Source of the DNA: Blautia schinkii DSM 10518 | GTDB taxonomy: Bacteria > Bacillota > Clostridia > Lachnospirales > Lachnospiraceae | Direction of reading: 5' to 3' | Length of the DNA: 64,000 nt | Assembly (NCBI GenBank): GCA_000702025.1 | Contig: JNKJ01000014.1 | Span: forward strand, 124,001-188,000 | In this document: positions 8,200-15,825 of the stretch, piece after piece | Layout: the number at the start of each line of letters is the position of its first letter | Numbering within the stretch: position 1 is the first letter of the stretch | The notes under the pieces: model-generated | Database searches by the model: none | Seen by the model: the letters and a program-made list of their open reading frames with translations, nothing else | What the model was told of the DNA's origin: nothing | Made by a program: the position numbers and the translations under genes

Positions 8200-8297
8200 T
8201 CCTCCTGCCTATGCGGATAAGCCCGTTTCAGCAGCATCTGCAGCTCTGTTCGTATCATCGGGTCATCCTCAATAATCATAATCCTTCTGTCCATCAT
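8200..8297 (-). pseudogene. Response regulator, N-terminal fragment
   Basis: MMDRRIMIIEDDPMIRTELQMLL is the beta1-alpha1 segment of a receiver domain, including the acidic EDD pocket. It is preceded by a weak GGTGGG ribosome site. Similarity ends after about 30 codons, before the phosphoacceptor Asp, where the YqaJ remnant's leader begins. It is a truncated two-component regulator. Confidence 0.6.
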
Positions 8298-8415
8298 ATC
8301 CCACCAGTCACCCCGATTATAGCACAAGATAGCAGCGGATGAAACAGTGTCGCATTTAGGCATCCACATAAAGCTGACAGAAGTGGTAAAGCCAACCCAC
8401 AGCATTATTTTCTTC

Positions 8416-8446
8416 TTGACATGGTGCGCACACCATAGTGTATGCT
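8416..8446 (+). promoter_or_regulatory. Promoter with 19-bp spacer and dyad operator
   Basis: TTGACA (8416-8421), a 19-bp spacer and TATGCT (8441-8446). The near-perfect palindrome ATGGTGCGCACACCAT (8421-8436) lies within the spacer. A long spacer with a central dyad suggests regulation by a MerR-type or other dimeric repressor/activator. It drives only a 30-codon frame today. Confidence 0.5.
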
Positions 8447-8467
8447 GAACTGCAGAGGTGATAATAT

Positions 8468-8560
8468 ATGACTTACACAACAAAGGAATCACTGGCTTTT
8501 TTATTTGCACTCACGCTGCACAGAACAGGGAATGCTTTTTCAGTATCAGAAAATCTTTAG
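8468..8560 (+). pseudogene. 30-codon frame behind a regulated promoter, probable truncated gene
   Basis: MTYTTKESLAFLFALTLHRTG... starts with ATG 7-8 nt after a GAGGTG ribosome site and stops after 30 codons. The promoter and operator upstream are well formed, so the gene was probably longer and lost its 3' part. I do not recognise the family. A genuine tiny regulatory peptide is an alternative. Confidence 0.35.
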
Positions 8561-8665
8561 CAGGGCCTCTATGGAATCATTCTAAATCTTATTAAATGAG
8601 AAATTGCTACTATATGATTATCCCAACATTTGATATAATAAAAAGAAGCGTTAGGAGCTTGCCTT

Positions 8666-9645
8666 ATGTATCTGAAACGGAAAGTCTATGACCAGCTTGT
8701 GAAGTGGAAAAAAAGCAACGATCATAGTACACTAGAAATTAATGGCGCCCGACAAGTAGGAAAGACCTATCTGATTACCAAATTTGCAAAAGAGAATTTT
8801 TCAAATGTAATATACATTAACTTGTTTGAATTAAGCGGAAAACAGTTTATGGTTACCTGGGGCGCATATATGAACCAGAGTTTCGCTATTCCAGCGGAGA
8901 TGTCACCAGCCTGACCATCTAAACTCTTTCCTTTGAAGAATTTCTTCTGGCTTATGACGGAATGCTTTACGAACGGTACTGCAGTCTCCATGATACGCCT
9001 GCGGATGATGCTATCTATGACCAATTGAAATCCGCCTATCAAGTATATTGTCAAATTGGTGGCTATCCCAAAGTGATAGATACTTACCTGCAGGAAAGGG
9101 ATATGCAGCACGCACAAGCCGAACTGGTAAAAATCATGGATACCTTCACGAATGAATCCATCCGGTATTTTACGGATATTCTGGACACCAGGGTCTTTAC
9201 CCAGATATTCCTGTCCATCTGCCGGATTTTGAACCGGGAAAAGAAAGGACTTGCAGAAGACAGTTTAAGCGAAGAGCTGCAGAAACTAGTGATCAACGAA
9301 TATTCCAGCAACATTTCAAAAGCCACCTGCAATCGATCCATAAGCTGGCTGTATTACTGCGGCATCATAGGGTTCTACTTCCCACTGGAAATTGCATTTG
9401 AGACACCTGCCTTTGCCACATATAAAGGCGGCGAGATTGATTTTGTAGCACAAAGCCTGCAGACGAGCACCCGCTATCTGATCGAGGTTAAATCCGGGAA
9501 AGGGAACGCGCCTACTTCCGTAAAAGCGCTGAATCAAGGAAAAGCTGATCGACTGCTGTACCTGAAAGGCGATACCAAGAGCGGCAAAGATGGAAAAATT
9601 GAAACACTACCCATTTACTTATTGGAAAAATATAAGTTTAGTTAA
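8666..9645 (+). pseudogene. AAA family ATPase with DUF4143 domain, internally deleted and frameshifted
   Basis: The 5' part (8666-8850) encodes MYLKRKVYDQLVKW ... NGARQVGKTYLI, the Walker A segment of the AAA_14/DUF4143 ATPases often found as putative toxin-related or defence-associated NTPases. Shortly after FELSG the reading frame shifts, and the +2 frame reads FRYSSGDVTSL..I, a stop (taa), then TLSFEEFLLAYDG, joining the second open part (8962-9645). That part has the C-terminal DUF4143 domain ending in a PD-(D/E)xK-like strand (GGEIDFVAQS ... YLIEVKSGKG). About 80 residues including Walker B are missing, so the gene is inactive. Confidence 0.8.
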
Positions 9646-9886
9646 ATATATCTGGAGAGACCTCGAAAAATGGATGATAAACGAACTTGGACCGCCCGAT
9701 TTGGACGGTTCTTTTCATCTTTTCTTATCCTACTTATCCGCTGGCGCAGTAATAGTTCCGACTCCCAATAGGATACCGTTCCTTCCGGTGCATCCCTGAT
9801 TTTGAACGGCAAGGAAAAAGTTGGAAGGCCATTTTTATTAAATTGTGTTCCACGCCCGCCGTAAGAGGGTAGCCCTAAAAATTTTT
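9646..9886. other. Gene-less stretch in decayed region
   Basis: No convincing coding sequence. A weak hairpin ACCG...CGGT followed by TTCTTTT (about 9690-9715) may terminate the preceding pseudogene. Otherwise nothing is recognisable. Confidence 0.4.
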
Positions 9887-10026
9887 CTTACCTACAAATT
9901 CAAAGTCAATCAGCTCATTTAACTGTTACAGCAGCATCTTCTGTGAGATTCCTTCAATATCCCGCTCTAGTTTTGAAAGAGAGGTAGGGCCAAGGCGCAG
10001 CCGCCACAAAATAATCGGCTTCCATT
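9887..10026 (-). pseudogene. HxlR-family regulator fragment with in-frame stop
   Basis: The minus strand reads KPIILWRLRLGPTSLSKLER ... GISQKMLL, a stop (TAA), then QLNELIDFEFV. This is the helix-turn-helix core of HxlR proteins (compare ILWHLMN..RYSEL...MLAQQLRELEKDGL in the intact gene at 10920). Both ends are missing and a nonsense codon interrupts the recognition helix region, so it is a dead copy. Confidence 0.65.
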
Positions 10027-10029
10027 TTC

Positions 10030-10434
10030 TTAACTTAAAGGCTCGTTTTTCTCAATCCCCCGTTCCTCAAAAACTTTTCTTGCCACAAACATTGCATTCA
10101 GCACTTTGGGAAATCCGGTATAAGGGATGCACTGTAAAAATGTCTCCACAACCTTCTGCGGCGTTACCCCTACATTCAGCGCCCCGTTAATATGCACCTC
10201 AAGCTGCGGCTCACATCCCCCGGCAGTCAGCAGGCTGGATATGGTGATAATTTCCCGTTCCTGAATATTTAGCTCCTTGCGGGTGTAAATATCGCCAAAG
10301 GCAAATTCAACAATAAGCCGCCCCAGATCAGGCGATATGTCCTGAAGAGACTGAATCACAGCTTCACCACCTGCACCGTCAATCCTCTGTAACTGTTCCA
10401 TACCGTTTTCAAATCTTGTTTTTGTTTTCTCCAT
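10030..10434 (-). CDS. Carboxymuconolactone decarboxylase (CMD/AhpD-fold) family protein
   Basis: 134 residues, the usual length for PcaC-like CMD proteins. The core ELNIQEREIITISSLLTAGG...PQLEVHINGALNVGVTPQKVVETFLQCIPYTGFPKVLNA is the CMD alpha-helical domain. It lacks the AhpD CxxC pair, so a thiol peroxidase role is unlikely; related clostridial proteins sit beside redox regulators and flavoenzymes. It is divergent from the MerR gene at 10522 and transcribed from a MerR-type promoter, so the MerR protein is its probable activator. Confidence 0.88.
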   Translation of the reverse strand: MEKTKTRFENGMEQLQRIDGAGGEAVIQSLQDISPDLGRLIVEFAFGDIYTRKELNIQEREIITISSLLTAGGCEPQLEVHINGALNVGVTPQKVVETFLQCIPYTGFPKVLNAMFVARKVFEERGIEKNEPLS

Positions 10435-10466
10435 TTGCGTTATCCTCCTTAAACGATTACAATATA

Positions 10467-10497
10467 ACCATATTACTTAGACTATACTGTAAGTCAA
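10467..10497 (-). promoter_or_regulatory. MerR-type promoter with 19-bp spacer and dyad
   Basis: Minus strand: TTGACT (10497-10492), exactly 19 bp of spacer, TATGGT (10472-10467). The dyad ACTTA...TAAGT (ACTTACAGTATAGTCTAAGT) is centred in the over-long spacer. This is the standard MerR target architecture, in which the bound regulator untwists the spacer to activate transcription. It serves the CMD gene and probably the divergent MerR gene. Confidence 0.8.
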
Positions 10498-10521
10498 GGA
10501 CTTTTTTCAGGAGATGATGAT

Positions 10522-10893
10522 ATGACCATTGGAGCACTATCAAAAGCAGCCGGAATCAGTGAATATACTTTGCGGTACTACGAAAAGAAAGGGCTGATAC
10601 GGGTAGAGCGGGATTCTTCGGGCAGGCGTTGCTATGCAGACAGCGATATCGCATGGGTAGAATTTTTACAAAGGCTGAAGGATACCGGCATGATGTTGAA
10701 AGATATTAAAAAATATGCAGACCTCCGTTATGAAGGAAATAAGACCATGCCGGAAAGACTGTCCATGCTCAAGACGCATCGGAAGTATGTGCTGGAACAA
10801 CAGGCTAGATGGGCAGAATACTTGCAGAATTTGGATGATAAGATCAGTTTTTATAAAACTGCAATCACAGAAGAAAAAATTGAGACAAGATAA
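10522..10893 (+). CDS. MerR-family transcriptional regulator
   Basis: 123 residues. The N-terminal MerR HTH and wing, MTIGALSKAAGISEYTLRYYEKKGLIRVERDSSG..., is followed by DIAWVEFLQRLKDTGMMLKDIKKYADLRYEG and a C-terminal dimerising coiled coil. No cysteine-rich metal site is present, so it fits the AdhR/aldehyde-stress type better than metal sensors. GGAGATGAT precedes the ATG. It probably binds the 19-bp-spacer promoter in the 87-bp divergent intergenic region. Confidence 0.92.
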   Translation: MTIGALSKAAGISEYTLRYYEKKGLIRVERDSSGRRCYADSDIAWVEFLQRLKDTGMMLKDIKKYADLRYEGNKTMPERLSMLKTHRKYVLEQQARWAEYLQNLDDKISFYKTAITEEKIETR

Positions 10894-10919
10894 GAAGATA
10901 ATCCAAACTTTTTCCTGCC

Positions 10920-11249
10920 TTATTCCGGTGTTCCTTCCAAATACCGCTCTCCCCAACTGCACATCTCGTCCAGAATGGGAGCCAGACTCTTTCCGAAATC
11001 CGTAAGGGAATATTCAGTTTTAGGCGGCACCACAGGATATACCTTACGGTAGATCAGGCCATCCTTTTCCAGTTCCCGAAGCTGCTGGGCCAGCATTTTG
11101 TCCGTTGCCTTTGGCATCAGCCTGTGCAGTTCACTGTACCGCAAGGTTTGATTCATCAGATGCCATAAAATGACTGCTTTATATTTTCCGCCAATAAGCT
11201 GTATGGTCGCCTCCACCGGACAGGTAAACCCCTTACATTTTATCTCCAT
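10920..11249 (-). CDS. HxlR-family transcriptional regulator
   Basis: 109 residues, full length for the family: CKGFTCPVEATIQLIGGKYKAVILWHLMN (N-terminal Cys and helix 1-2), then RYSELHRLMPKATDKMLAQQLRELEKDGL as HTH and PPKTEYSLTDFGKSL as wing. The Cys near the N terminus is the thiol-sensing position in redox-responsive HxlR proteins such as HypR/YodB. It is divergent from the truncated nitroreductase at 11278, a typical HxlR target, and so has probably lost its effector gene. Confidence 0.92.
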   Translation of the reverse strand: MEIKCKGFTCPVEATIQLIGGKYKAVILWHLMNQTLRYSELHRLMPKATDKMLAQQLRELEKDGLIYRKVYPVVPPKTEYSLTDFGKSLAPILDEMCSWGERYLEGTPE

Positions 11250-11277
11250 AAGATGATCTCACTTTCTTTTTGGGTAG

Positions 11278-11724
11278 TATCTACATAAAATCCTCACCGC
11301 TGCACATGTTGCGCCCACGGCGGCCAACCTGCAGCCGGTGCACATCATTGCAGTCCGTGGTGATGATGGCCTGTCCCGGATTGCAAAAGTTGCAAACATC
11401 TACCACGCACCTTTGGCTCTGATTGTCTGCGCTGATAAATCCAAAGCCTGGACACGCCCGTTTGACGGCATGAAAACAACGGACATTGACGCCTCTATAC
11501 TGACTGACCATATGATGCTGGAGGCAACGGAACTGGGACTTGGTTCCGTCTGGATTTGCTATTTTAAGCCCGACATGCTGAAAAAAGAATTCCAGCTTCC
11601 TGAGAATCTTGAACCAATCAATATCCTGGCAGTCGGTTATACGGACGAAACACCTGCAAGTCCGGAGCGCCATTCCACTACACGGATTCCATTAGAAGAA
11701 CTGGTGTCCTATGAAACCCTGTAA
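11278..11724 (+). pseudogene. Nitroreductase family protein, 5'-truncated
   Basis: The open frame is KILTAAHVAPTAANLQPVHIIAV ... IYHAPLALIVCADKSKAW ... TTDIDASILTDHMMLEATELGLGSVWICYF ... LPENLEPINILAVGY, which is the FMN-binding nitroreductase fold from about residue 25 to the C terminus. The first segment carrying the RxSxRxF flavin-phosphate motif is absent, and a TAG lies just upstream at 11275-11277. No ribosome site precedes a start; the earliest usable start is a GTG at 11338 inside the fold. It is a decayed gene next to its presumed HxlR regulator. Confidence 0.75.
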
Positions 11725-11903
11725 TCAGCTGATAAGATATCCGCGATTGGCTGGGCATAAAGCACTTCGTTTCTCCCCAAGACCTTTGGAAGGAGGAGGA
11801 TTTTACAGGCACAAAACAAATCCCCTGCCTGCATGCTCCAAGGATACAGGCTGAGACCATAGAGACGTGGATTGCCTCACTGAAAGAAAGTCTTGGGGAA
11901 CTG

Positions 11904-12124
11904 CTATAAACCAATGCGGAATACCACGTCCGCCTGTTTCGCAAGCTCATTGGAGTGTGTGACCATCACCACGCATTTCTGCATCTTATGGGCACATTCA
12001 ATCAAAATATTTGTAATTCCCGCCGCCGTTTCTTCATCCAGATTCCCAGTCGGCTCGTCGGCCAGAATGACCTTTGCATCCGATGCCAGTGCGCGGGCAA
12101 TGGCTATCCGCTGCCGCTCCAGCC
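11904..12124 (-). pseudogene. MacB-type ABC ATPase, C-terminal fragment
   Basis: The minus strand encodes QRIAIARALASDAKVILADEPT..., then GNLDEETAAGITNIL and KCVVMVTHSNELAKQADVVFRIGL, then TAG. It covers the end of the signature helix, Walker B, D-loop and H-loop, and is highly similar to the intact ATPase at 2106-2732. Walker A and the Q-loop are missing. It is the 3' third of a duplicated exporter ATPase. Confidence 0.75.
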
Positions 12125-12369
12125 GCCTGTGGCAGTATTACGGCTGACAGTAAAACTTGCACCGGTAGTGCCCCTCAATTCCTCTGCCTGTTCCTCCTGC
12201 ACATCGGCGATTGCATAATCCGCTGCGGAAATCTCCACCACAACTTCTGAAAGTCCTAAGTCTTGTACGGGCTGCCCCTTCCGGAATTTGAATTTGCCAC
12301 AATCTTTCCTGCGTTTTCGTACCCTTCAGGTGTCTGCGCGGCTCCACAGCCTTTGTACAGAACGGGCAG
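12125..12369 (-). pseudogene. Unrecognised coding remnant upstream of the ATPase fragment
   Basis: A minus-strand frame reads FRKGQPVQDLGLSEVVVEIS..., AIADVQEEQAEELRGTTGASF TV and runs into the ATPase fragment. The LRGTTGASF stretch resembles the MRSSVGAAF segment after the first helix of the FtsX permease at 4159, which would suit a fused permease/ATPase remnant. The match is short and the start is absent. Confidence 0.3.
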
Positions 12370-12640
12370 ACCTATCAGCTTTTTGCCATTGTTTCACTTG
12401 TGGCGGTTACACAGTCTTATGAGATACTGATAAAACTTGTGCCGTTCATTGCGCCTGTGATATTCCTAATCTCTGTCATGGGAACATTTATCTGTTCCCG
12501 GTACTTCTCAAAGCCCCTTGTTAATATATGCGGTGTTGTAAGACGGCTGACGAAGCTGGATATGACCTGGAAATGTGATATAAGCGGAAAGAACAGAGAA
12601 GGCATCATTTCCGTTTTCGTCTTTGATTTCAACGGGAGCA
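12370..12640 (+). pseudogene. Sensor histidine kinase fragment (second membrane helix plus HAMP)
   Basis: The plus strand reads a hydrophobic helix (IKLVPFIAPVIFLISVMGTFI) followed by SRYFSKPLVNICGVVRRLTKLDMTWKCD. This matches SRFLAKPVVNISNVSKRMTALDMTWRCD of the intact kinase at 5765-7138. The sensor loop, HisKA and ATPase domains are gone. It is a remnant of a paralogous two-component system. Confidence 0.7.
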
Positions 12641-12688
12641 TTGTTCTTCCGATCAATGCGATTCCCCTTTATATTGAATATTGTATGC

Positions 12689-12732
12689 AAAAAAGCCGCA
12701 AACCCTTTGTTTATAGTGGCTTGCGGCTTTGT
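12689..12732 (-). terminator. Terminator downstream of tRNA-Arg
   Basis: AAAGCCGCAA...TTGCGGCTTT forms a stem with A/T runs on both sides. It lies directly 3' of the minus-strand tRNA gene and could also act on the plus strand. Confidence 0.75.
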
Positions 12733-12738
12733 GTTTAA

Positions 12739-12812
12739 CGTTCCCGAGGTGATTCGAACACCCGACCTACCGCTTAGGAGGCGGTCGCTCTATCCAGCTG
12801 AGCTACGGAAAC
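12739..12812 (-). tRNA. tRNA-Arg (anticodon CCT)
   Basis: A full cloverleaf can be drawn. Acceptor GTTTCCG/CGGGAAC, D-arm GCTC AGCTGGATA GAGC, anticodon stem ACCGC/GCGGT with loop CTCCTAA (anticodon CCT, reading AGG), T-arm GGGTG TTCGAAT CACCT, discriminator G, no encoded CCA. tRNA 3' ends are common integration sites, and the decayed mobile/accessory region abuts this end of the gene. Confidence 0.95.
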
Positions 12813-12878
12813 ATTTGTAATACTTTTCACAACGATGATTGTACTATATCCGGCAGCAAATTACAAGATGATAATTTA

Positions 12879-12991
12879 TGTTTTTGACTTCTTTTTTGGC
12901 TTGACAAATGGTAATTCACCTTTCTCGCATATTGCACGTTGACTTTCTTGAATTCATTATAGTTGACTTTCTTGTATCATTAACTTTCTTG
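12879..12991. repeat. Short tandem TTGACTTTCTTG repeats
   Basis: GTTGACTTTCTTG occurs at 12938-12950 and 12962-12974, a variant ATTAACTTTCTTG ends at 12991, and a weaker copy (TTGACTTCTTTTTTG) lies near 12884. The repeats sit in the gene-less interval between tRNA-Arg and the DUF3881 terminator. Function unknown. Confidence 0.5.
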
Positions 12992-12997
12992 TATATA

Positions 12998-13042
12998 TAA
13001 ACGCGCGCCCACAGAAAGGGGAAGTTGCAGACGCGCGTTTAT
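12998..13042 (-). terminator. Terminator of the DUF3881 gene
   Basis: ATAAACGCGCG...CGCGCGTTTAT arms (11 bp) around a 20-odd-base loop lie just after the stop of the minus-strand gene. The T-rich tail is weak (TTTATATATA). Confidence 0.65.
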
Positions 13043-13048
13043 GGCTGG

Positions 13049-13924
13049 TTAGAAATGAAGCTGTCCCTGCAGCCAGATGATGCCTTTGAAACGGCGGCCG
13101 ACTTTCGGCTCACCCAGCAGATCAGCCTTGTTAATGCAGATATCAAACTGCATATCATTGCTTTCTACTGTCAGTTGGCAAATGTCTTCACCGGTAAGAA
13201 TATTTTTAAACGTCATAAAATCCAGAATCTCACCCATTATATTATACTGGTCGCATTCAATGCCATATGGCATAAAATACGAGTCTACAATTGTAAAAAT
13301 ATCCTCTGTGGCAATACGCTGGGAAATCATGGAGTAAGTATCCATATCCTCCATTGTGAGGCTTTCCATTGCCTCTTCATCCCCGTTTCTGGCTGCAGCA
13401 ATGAGATGGTTCCTGTTCTTTGTCAGTTCCCTCTCCACTTTTACTGCTTCTTTATCTTTCTGGACCGGAAAGAGGATTCTGCCTTCGCTTGAAAGTCCGG
13501 AAAGTGTCAATGGCTGGTTGCCCAGCGAGAGATTATCTTTATATCGTTCTAACATGTATTCCACAGGGTTCTGCAGATAAAAAATCAAGGTCACACCAAT
13601 TCTGAGATCATCACATGCTCCTGCATAGGATTCTTTCTCTGCGTGTTTTTCGATAGCCACATGCTCCTGCGTGGTAATTCCCGTGCCGCGGAAAAATGGA
13701 AAGTAGTATTCCACATGAAATTCATTGTTCTCATCGTACTGTCCGCAGACGGTAATCCCACAATCACATCCGTAATTCTTAGAAAATTCCACGAAAACAC
13801 CTTCAGGATGGTTTTCTACCGCTACTTTTTCATCATAATTCTTGATGACATCCTTGATGATCTCTTTCATTTCACTGCGCTTAGTGATTTTAGAAAAACC
13901 TACTGCTTTTAAATAACTGTGCAC
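13049..13924 (-). CDS. DUF3881 family protein
   Basis: 291 residues beginning MHSYLKAVGFSKI, the conserved N terminus of DUF3881, a family I know from Lachnospiraceae genomes. A GTG start at 13924 follows GGGAGGTG. The protein is acidic and soluble, with no signal peptide or membrane segment; conserved-looking blocks are CDCGITVCGQYDENNEFHVEYYFPFF and YNIMGEILDF. It lies downstream of serS in the same direction. No biochemical function is known. Confidence 0.85.
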   Translation of the reverse strand: MHSYLKAVGFSKITKRSEMKEIIKDVIKNYDEKVAVENHPEGVFVEFSKNYGCDCGITVCGQYDENNEFHVEYYFPFFRGTGITTQEHVAIEKHAEKESYAGACDDLRIGVTLIFYLQNPVEYMLERYKDNLSLGNQPLTLSGLSSEGRILFPVQKDKEAVKVERELTKNRNHLIAAARNGDEEAMESLTMEDMDTYSMISQRIATEDIFTIVDSYFMPYGIECDQYNIMGEILDFMTFKNILTGEDICQLTVESNDMQFDICINKADLLGEPKVGRRFKGIIWLQGQLHF

Positions 13925-13957
13925 AAGAACACCTCCCTGAAAAAGTCCCCGAATTTT

Positions 13958-15253
13958 TTATGCCTGGGGCTTCTTCTCAATTTTGGTCATACCGCCCATG
14001 TAGGGCTGTAAAGCTTTCGGAATGTTGACAGAGCCGTCAGCATTCAGGTTATTTTCCAGGAATGCGATCAGCATTCGAGGAGGAGCAACAACTGTGTTAT
14101 TTAAGGTGTGTGCCAGATATTTCTTTCCGCCTTCCCCGTTTACACGGATTTTCAGACGGCGTGCCTGTGCATCACCTAAATTGGAACAGCTTCCTACTTC
14201 AAAATATTTCTTCTGGCGTGGAGACCATGCCTCCACATCCACGGATTTCACTTTCAAATCTGCTAAATCTCCGGAACAGCACTCTAAGGTACGTACCGGA
14301 ATATCAAGAGAACGGAAAAGATCCACTGTGTTCTGCCACAATTTATCAAACCACATCGGGCTTTCCTCTGGCTTACATACAACGATCATCTCCTGCTTCT
14401 CAAACTGGTGGATACGGTAAACACCTCTCTCCTCCAGTCCGTGAGCGCCTTTTTCCTTACGGAAGCATGGGGAATAGCTGGTGAGTGTCTTAGGCAGCTC
14501 CTCCTCAGGGATGATCTGATCAATAAATTTACCAATCATGGAATGCTCGCTGGTACCGATCAAATATAAATCTTCGCCCTCAATCTTATACATCATGGCA
14601 TCCATCTCTGCAAAGCTCATAACACCGGTAACCACGTTGCTTCTGATCATAAACGGCGGTACACAGTAGGTAAAGCCTCTGTCAATCATAAAGTCGCGGG
14701 CGTAGGAGATCACTGCGGAATGCAGTCTCGCTATTTCACCCATTAAATAATAAAAGCCGTTTCCAGCTACTCTTCTGGCACTGTCAAGATCGATTCCGTC
14801 AAAAGCTTCCATGATTTCCGCATGGTACGGAATCTCAAAATCCGGTACAACCGGTTCGCCGAATTTTTCAACCTCTACATTCTCGCTGTCATCCTTCCCA
14901 ATCGGAACGGACGGATCGATAATGTTTGGAATCACCATCATATTTTTGAGAAGCGCTTCTTCTACTTCTTTTTCTCTTGCGGACAGTTCCTCAATACGGG
15001 TACCGGATGCGGCAACCTGTTTCTTAACCTCTTCCGCTTCTTCTCTTTTGCCCTGGCCCATAAGAGCACCAATCTGCTTGGAAATTTTGTTTCTCTCGGC
15101 TCTTAAAGCCTCTACTTCCTGCTTTATCTCTCTGTTTTCTTTATCCAGCTCCAGGACCTTATCTACCAGCTCCAGTTTGCTGTCCTGAAATTTATTGCGG
15201 ATATTCTGCTTAACAATTTCCGGATTTTCTCTCACAAACTTAATGTCTAACAT
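13958..15253 (-). CDS. serS: Seryl-tRNA synthetase
   Basis: 431 residues, normal class II SerRS length. The N-terminal antiparallel coiled-coil tRNA-binding arm (about 30-105, rich in E/K/R) is followed by the catalytic core: motif 1 near GSARRVAGNGFYYLMG, motif 2 FRKEKGAHGLEERGVYRIHQFEKQEM, motif 3 NNTVVAPPRMLIAFLEN. It charges tRNA-Ser (and tRNA-Sec if present) with serine in the cytoplasm. Start MLDIKFVREN with AGGAGGAACGAC upstream. No T-box leader is visible; it follows DUF4446 by 27 bp and is probably cotranscribed with parAB. Confidence 0.98.
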   Translation of the reverse strand: MLDIKFVRENPEIVKQNIRNKFQDSKLELVDKVLELDKENREIKQEVEALRAERNKISKQIGALMGQGKREEAEEVKKQVAASGTRIEELSAREKEVEEALLKNMMVIPNIIDPSVPIGKDDSENVEVEKFGEPVVPDFEIPYHAEIMEAFDGIDLDSARRVAGNGFYYLMGEIARLHSAVISYARDFMIDRGFTYCVPPFMIRSNVVTGVMSFAEMDAMMYKIEGEDLYLIGTSEHSMIGKFIDQIIPEEELPKTLTSYSPCFRKEKGAHGLEERGVYRIHQFEKQEMIVVCKPEESPMWFDKLWQNTVDLFRSLDIPVRTLECCSGDLADLKVKSVDVEAWSPRQKKYFEVGSCSNLGDAQARRLKIRVNGEGGKKYLAHTLNNTVVAPPRMLIAFLENNLNADGSVNIPKALQPYMGGMTKIEKKPQA

Positions 15254-15280
15254 GTCGTTCCTCCTGAATATGCACTTTTT

Positions 15281-15802
15281 TTATTCTTCTTCAATATCTC
15301 CCAGTCCAAAATTAACAGCCTTTCTAAGGGCTTCAACTTCCTCCTGGCTCAGCATGACATAGGATTCTCCCTTTACGATTTCCTTAAGATAAAGAAAACA
15401 GTTGTCACGGCTGTGTACCGCATTTAGAATGAGTCCTGAATTTTCTTTATCTAACATAGCGAGGGCGAAGCTGAGCTTTCCTCCTACATCGTCAAAAGCA
15501 TCATACTTTTCTACACCATACTTGCCGTAGACCATGCTGAGATTTCTCTTTATAAAATTAAGATCATGCTCATGATCCTCTTTTGCCTCATACAGACGGT
15601 CAATCTGTGCGAATTTCCTTACAAACACTTTTTCCAGAGACTGGGCGTCGTTGCCTTTCATAAACAATTTATATTTACGTTCCAGGCGGCTCAGTCGCAT
15701 ATTGCTGCTGACCACATTCACTAAAAGGATGATTACCAGGATCAGCAATATTACGATGATTATTACCGGGTCAATTCCCAGGTTCTCAAACATACCGCTC
15801 AT
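15281..15802 (-). CDS. DUF4446 family membrane-anchored protein
   Basis: About 173 residues. An N-terminal membrane helix (IDPVIIIVILLILVIILLV) is followed by a basic, partly coiled segment and a compact C-terminal domain (GKLSFALAMLDKENSGLILNAVHSRDNCFLYLKEI) characteristic of DUF4446. I start it at ATG 15802, preceded by TTTGGAGGAAAAT; the TTG farther upstream lies within that ribosome site. It sits between parB and serS, a common clostridial arrangement. Function unknown. Confidence 0.88.
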   Translation of the reverse strand: MSGMFENLGIDPVIIIVILLILVIILLVNVVSSNMRLSRLERKYKLFMKGNDAQSLEKVFVRKFAQIDRLYEAKEDHEHDLNFIKRNLSMVYGKYGVEKYDAFDDVGGKLSFALAMLDKENSGLILNAVHSRDNCFLYLKEIVKGESYVMLSQEEVEALRKAVNFGLGDIEEE

Positions 15803-15825
15803 ATTTTCCTCCAAACACCGGGGAG

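Noticed and set aside
9690..9715. Terminator after the broken AAA gene
   Set aside because: Only four pairs in the stem are certain, and the T tract is interrupted.
12938..12991. Repeats near tRNA-Arg as a CRISPR array
   Set aside because: Units are only 12-13 bp with irregular 11-bp or shorter gaps; no repeat-spacer regularity and no cas genes.
13049..13924. Plus-strand frames across the DUF3881 gene
   Set aside because: They lack ribosome sites and are antisense to a conserved family.
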